A DNA stretch of 12,515 bases. Origin: Saksenaea vasiformis B4078 (Eukaryota; Mucoromycota; Mucoromycetes; Mucorales; Saksenaeaceae). A program made the position numbers and the translations under genes. The stretch is taken from positions 1 to 12,515 of the forward strand of contig JNDT01001072.1 in the NCBI GenBank assembly GCA_000697055.1, in the 5' to 3' direction. The notes beneath the pieces were generated by a model. That model did no database searches, was not told the origin of the DNA, and saw nothing but the letters and a program-made list of their open reading frames with translations. Below are positions 9,215 to 12,515 of this stretch, piece after piece. How positions within the stretch are numbered: position 1 is the first letter of the stretch; each line of letters starts with the position of its first letter.

Positions 9215-9404
9215 ATCCTCTCAGGCCTTTTGGCTAAGATCAAGTGTAGTATCTGTTCTTTATAGTTTAACAACTATAATGCTGAACATAGTTCGGCTCG
9301 TTGTTAATCTAATTTTTTACGCCCGATCAAGTTGGCTCTGGCTTGCCATCCGACTTGATCACCGGTGGCCTTCGCCTTACACTTACAGCGTTGAGTCGCC
9401 GACG
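9215..9404 (+). ncRNA. U2 spliceosomal snRNA
   Basis: U2 snRNA pairs with the intron branch point. The 5' part is nearly identical to the universal U2 core: GGCCTTTTGGCTAAG (9224-9238), then ATCAAGTGTAGTATCTGTTC with the branch-recognition GTAGTA at 9246-9251. Structure then follows the U2 plan: stem IIa TTATAGT/ACTATAA (9260-9266 with 9273-9279), stem IIb GCTGAAC/GTTCGGC (9281-9287 with 9291-9297), Sm-site-like AATTTTTTAC (9311-9320), an 11-bp stem III (9325-9335 with 9350-9360, one G-U pair) and stem IV (9363-9369 with 9395-9401). The 5' end was set by the usual AUC start; the 3' end is uncertain by several bases. Branch points visible in nearby introns (CTAAC, CTAAT, ACTAAA) suit its recognition sequence. 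Confidence 0.96.
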
Positions 9405-9807
9405 GGGGCATAATTAAAAGAAAATGAAAAAAACTAAATCGCGCTGAGCGGGCTTTTAGAATGATCCCAATGGTTTGTTATGCTGAAAGTCAACTATGAT
9501 TTCTGCAAAGCATATTCACCTTTTTGCGACCAAAGTTTGGTATGTTTTCTACTTCTTTTTTGTCTTTCATTTGGAAGGCAATGTTTCAGGGATAGACGCG
9601 GAAAGTTAGAACGTCCATAGCCGTCAAATTTAACTGTGACCAATGTTTCTATGCTTACGTGTTCTCCATCGTCTTTTCACCACATGGTTCCATGAACTTT
9701 GAGTTTTAAGTTTTTAATCACAACACAACATACATATTTTTTACACACACACATATACACACGGGAAAGATTAAAAACAGATCACTGGGGGGAATTTTTC
9801 TCCTAAC
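9405..9807. other. U2 3' flank and ACBP 3' UTR
   Basis: No gene is supported. The ACBP 3' UTR should occupy the right part. On the plus strand there is a CA-rich microsatellite (next entry). No oligo-T terminator directly follows U2, which agrees with polymerase II transcription. Confidence 0.5.
9743..9762. repeat. CA/TA microsatellite
   Basis: An (AC)n run interrupted by ATAT, just downstream of the ACBP stop codon on the ACBP strand. Probably a simple repeat in the 3' UTR or beyond it. Confidence 0.7.
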
Positions 9808-10225
9808 TTATTTGGCGTACTTGGCCTTGAGTTCCTCAACGAGAGCAATGTATTGGGTCTCAGCTTCAGCAGATGGGGTACCTATGTGACACGGTATTCA
9901 GATATGTTCTTTCCGGTTCCTTTTTATTCCCTTACCCTTCAAGTCTTCCCAGGCTTGCCACTTGTACTTGCCCTTAGGGTCAAACACACCAGGCTTGCCT
10001 AAAAATAAATGTCAATATTCAAAGCCTCAGTGAATGTCGTTCGGACTTACTGGTAGTGTTGTCACCAACGGTAGCCTGCTTGTACAAACCGTACAACTTC
10101 AGAAGTTCCTCGTTGGTAGGACTGGTGGGGAGTTCCTTGACTTCCTTAGCAGCAGTTTCAAAGGCCTTTAAACGCGTTTAAATTTTAATTCGGGTTATAT
10201 CCAAGAAACTTACAGGAGATGGCAT
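9808..10225 (-). CDS. Acyl-CoA-binding protein (ACBP)
   Basis: Small cytosolic carrier that binds long-chain acyl-CoA esters and keeps a pool for lipid synthesis and oxidation. Exons on the minus strand: 10225-10214, 10165-10051, 9998-9936, 9881-9808; introns of 48, 52 and 54 nt, all GT-AG with closing phases. The product is 87 aa, the usual length of stand-alone ACBP. It begins MPSPAFETAAKEVK and contains LYGLYKQATVGD, the ACBP signature with its acyl-CoA-binding Tyr and Lys, then KPGVFDPKGKYKWQAW with the conserved Lys-Trp-Ala-Trp region, and ends LKAKYAK. The first coding exon is only four codons and would be missed by simple gene finders. There is no signal peptide. It is divergent from the epoxide hydrolase gene. 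Confidence 0.97.
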
Positions 10226-10958
10226 GGTTGGAATGAAGAAAAAGATGAAAAGAGGACGCGCGCCCACCAAGGTTGGGCATTAAACCTCCCACCCGCCTGA
10301 AAATCACGTGTTTTTGTTCTCGTGTGTGTGTGTACGTCTAGCGAATCCCGGCGGGATATTTTTTTTTTCCCGAAGCCACAGTCGGACTTCCCGTATAGTT
10401 TCTCTGCTTCCATTGAGAGATACCATGGTGAATGAACAGCAGAACATGAAAAATAATACCAAGTATTGAAGTATTGAAGGGATATCAAGACAGTGTTGAA
10501 ACGTTACCTGGTATGTATTACAAGTGGAATTTGTACTGAGACGTAACTCTTGCCATAGTAACAAAAGGGTAAGCTTACGTGCCATGTCGCGTTCATGTCA
10601 GTTAAGAGGATACGATGGGTGCTTATGGAAAAACGCCGATCTTTTTTTCTTTGGCTTTATTCTGATCAATAATATCCTCGTTAAAGGATGCCAATTTGTC
10701 ACGTACACATGATTATTATGACTTTTCGTCTGTCGTCTAGGCGGTATGAACCATGTCTCGGAGCTGTCTTGTTTGTGTTGTTGCCTTTTGTCCATCACTT
10801 AAATAAGAAAAATTGTCGAATACATAATATCTGCAAATTTGAGACCTCGCAACGGTTTTTCACACGTGTGTCATACTTTTTTTTCCTAATCGGTGTCTCC
10901 CTGCTGCGGTTTAAACCTGACATTTCGCGAAATTGTCATTATTTTTTCTCTCTTTATC
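10226..10958. promoter_or_regulatory. Shared divergent promoter region of ACBP and epoxide hydrolase
   Basis: A 733-bp region between two start codons that point away from each other. It contains two CACGTG E-boxes: 10305-10310, about 80 bp upstream of the ACBP ATG, and 10863-10868, inside the palindrome CACACGTGTG and about 90 bp upstream of the hydrolase ATG. A (GT)6 run lies at 10322-10333 and a 13-bp inverted repeat (ATCCCG-G-CGGGAT) at 10345-10357. Short open frames here (10488-10210 -, 10524-10712 +, 10688-10966 +) show no family features. The regulatory role is inferred. Confidence 0.45.
10322..10333. repeat. (GT)6 microsatellite
   Basis: Perfect dinucleotide repeat about 100 bp upstream of the ACBP start codon. 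Confidence 0.8.
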
Positions 10959-12461
10959 ATGAATGATATCAGGCCTTTCGAGATTCCTAGTTTTAGTCCT
11001 GAGCAGAAAAAGTTGCTCCATGAAAAGCTAATCAATTCAGTTTATCCAAATGAACTGCAGGAAGATGTGGGTTGGTCTCGTGGTGCTCCCGCTTGGGCAG
11101 TTCGACCGCTCGTGCAAGAATGGCTGGACTTTGATTGGGAGGTGGCCAGAGAAGAGATGAACCGATGGCATCATTATCACACGGATATCGATGGGTTACA
11201 GATTCATTTTGTGCACGAACGCTCCAGTGCCGAGGATGCAATCCCTATCGTACTGATGCATGGATGGCCATCGTCTTTTTATGAGTTTCATAAGCTAATT
11301 GAACCTTTGAGAGATGGCTTACATGGGAACCAGGTACAGGCAGCTACAAAGATACTTGTTGCTTATTGCGAATCTTGAAAAATAAGCCGTTCCATGTGGT
11401 GATACCTAGTTTGCCTGGATTTGGGTTTTCCGAAGCTCCAAAAACGCAGGGATATGGCGTAGCTAAGATGGGATATACCATTAATTCGTTGATGGTCAAA
11501 CTCGGCTATAGCAAATACGGTAGGATATGTGGTCTTTATTTCTTTTTCTTCTTTTAACAATAATGTAGTGTGGCACGGTGGCGACTGGGGAGCAATCATA
11601 GGCAAATTTGTTGCTGTAAAATATCCGGAAAACTGTCGGGCTTTCCACACCAATCTTCCGCTTGTTGTGCCACCTTTGCCAACGCCGCGCAATGTGCTTC
11701 TGCACCCGTTTAAATTGGTGAAATTTTTTGGCAGTCTGCTAGTTGGATTCCAGCGTGTGTATGGACATACGAATCTAGGTGCTGCTACATTCGCCAATGC
11801 GGAGATAAACGATGGGTGCGGGTATAGAGCTATCCAGGGGACGAGGCCGTACACACTCGCATTTGGCCTTTCTGACAGTCCACTTGCCCTATTAGGTAAA
11901 GGAAAATGCAAAACGTATGGAATGTCCTAACATTCATTAATGCCTAAGCATGGATGCTTGAAAAGTATCACGATTGGACTTATCACGCGCCTGACCAGGA
12001 CGCCACTAAACAGGGGCTGCCTTCCAGTATCACTTCGCATGAATTCCTGACGCAGGTGTCCATCTATTACCTTACGAATACCATGTCATCATCTATCCGG
12101 GTGTATTACGAGTGTTTTCAACAGCGCGAAATCTATAAGGTTGTCTTCCCGCGAGTAGACATCCCGGTAGCTGTGTGTAGCTTTCCCAGCGAGATATCAA
12201 AGGTACGTACGTTACTATTTATGTCCAGGATAGCGATACATTACGTACCATGTGCATAATAGCTGCCACGGGATTGGCTGGAAGTAGCGATGAACCTACA
12301 ACAATACAACGAATACACTTCGGTAATCGTACATATTCAAAACAAACATGTTCTGATAAAGGTCATAGGGAGGGCATTTCCCAGGTCTGGAGGAATCCGA
12401 AGTGCTGTTGCAAGATATTCAGCGATTTGGGAAAAGACTCAAGATCAAATCCTTGTTGTAA
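10959..12461 (+). CDS. Epoxide hydrolase, microsomal (EPHX1-like) type
   Basis: Alpha/beta-hydrolase that opens epoxides to diols through an ester intermediate, used in detoxification or lipid epoxide metabolism. Exons: 10959-11333, 11387-11519, 11569-11895, 11949-12202, 12263-12322, 12369-12461 (413 aa); introns of 46-60 nt, all GT-AG and phase-consistent. The N-terminal EHN domain starts at once (RPFEIPSFS) and includes QEWLDFDW. The core has the oxyanion motif HGWPSSFYEF (from His101), IPSLPGFGFS, nucleophile motif HGGDWG (Asp175), SDSPLALLAWMLEK, lid tyrosines VYYE (331-332), acid FPSE (Glu360) and GGHF (His386). The Glu acid and EHN domain point to the microsomal rather than the soluble mammalian type. 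The N-terminal membrane anchor of animal EPHX1 is absent, so it is probably soluble. The intron with acceptor at 12368 restores GGHF, which is hidden in the unspliced frame. The start is the first in-frame ATG. Confidence 0.95.
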
Positions 12462-12515
12462 AATACATCATCTTAACTAATCTGGTTTTCCTGACAACAA
12501 TAAGTTTTTCCTGAA
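12462..12515. other. 3' flank of the epoxide hydrolase gene
   Basis: The last 54 bases of the window follow the stop codon and should be 3' UTR. No AATAAA is visible before the window ends. Confidence 0.5.

Noticed and set aside
8996..9265. 89-codon plus-strand open frame running into U2
   Set aside because: Its end lies inside the conserved U2 RNA core, so the constraint there is on RNA, not protein.
9743..10333. CA and GT simple repeats on both sides of ACBP as possible CRISPR or terminal repeats
   Set aside because: They are ordinary dinucleotide microsatellites without spacers or matching flanks.
11363..11911. 182-codon minus-strand open frame
   Set aside because: Antisense shadow of epoxide hydrolase exons 2 and 3.

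Overview
The window looks like nuclear DNA of a filamentous, early-diverging fungus, most likely Mucoromycota. The evidence is dense spliceosomal introns of about 46-60 nt with GT-AG ends and CTAAY-like branch points, a U2 snRNA gene, a MULE transposase of the SWIM-finger type common in these fungi, and a complete SMG8 gene (part of the SMG1 kinase complex, absent from the model yeasts). The phylum is inferred; the eukaryotic, intron-rich character is seen directly. Gene models were built by hand from reading frame, splice sites and remembered protein families, without alignment or transcript data.

Layout from left to right. 1-1541 (+) is the 3' part of a MULE/Mutator-like transposase, entering the window already open, with two convincing introns and one unexplained frame change near 310-333. 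1857-3135 (+) is a 7-exon PhnP/lactamase-like metallo-hydrolase of 321 aa. It converges on 6850-3439 (-), a 13-exon SMG8 gene (about 922 aa) that includes a 24-nt microexon. About 2.3 kb with no firm gene follows, containing an 82-codon open frame with a CX2CX4HX7C zinc knuckle of transposon type near 8320-8568. 9215-9404 (+) is a U2 snRNA with a TATA box at -37. 10225-9808 (-) is a 4-exon acyl-CoA-binding protein (87 aa) with a 12-nt first coding exon. It is divergent from 10959-12461 (+), a 6-exon microsomal-type epoxide hydrolase (413 aa) with an intact Asp-Glu-His triad.

These are not an operon or a cluster in the bacterial sense. The themes that connect are RNA biology (U2 snRNA and SMG8; the U2 branch-recognition sequence matches the branch points of the introns here) and lipid/xenobiotic metabolism (ACBP and epoxide hydrolase share a 733-bp divergent promoter region with two CACGTG boxes). 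I did not find a convincing new multi-gene system. The points most worth checking are the complete fungal SMG8 with its microexon, the SUMO-interaction-like motif in the transposase linker, and the unexplained region between SMG8 and U2.
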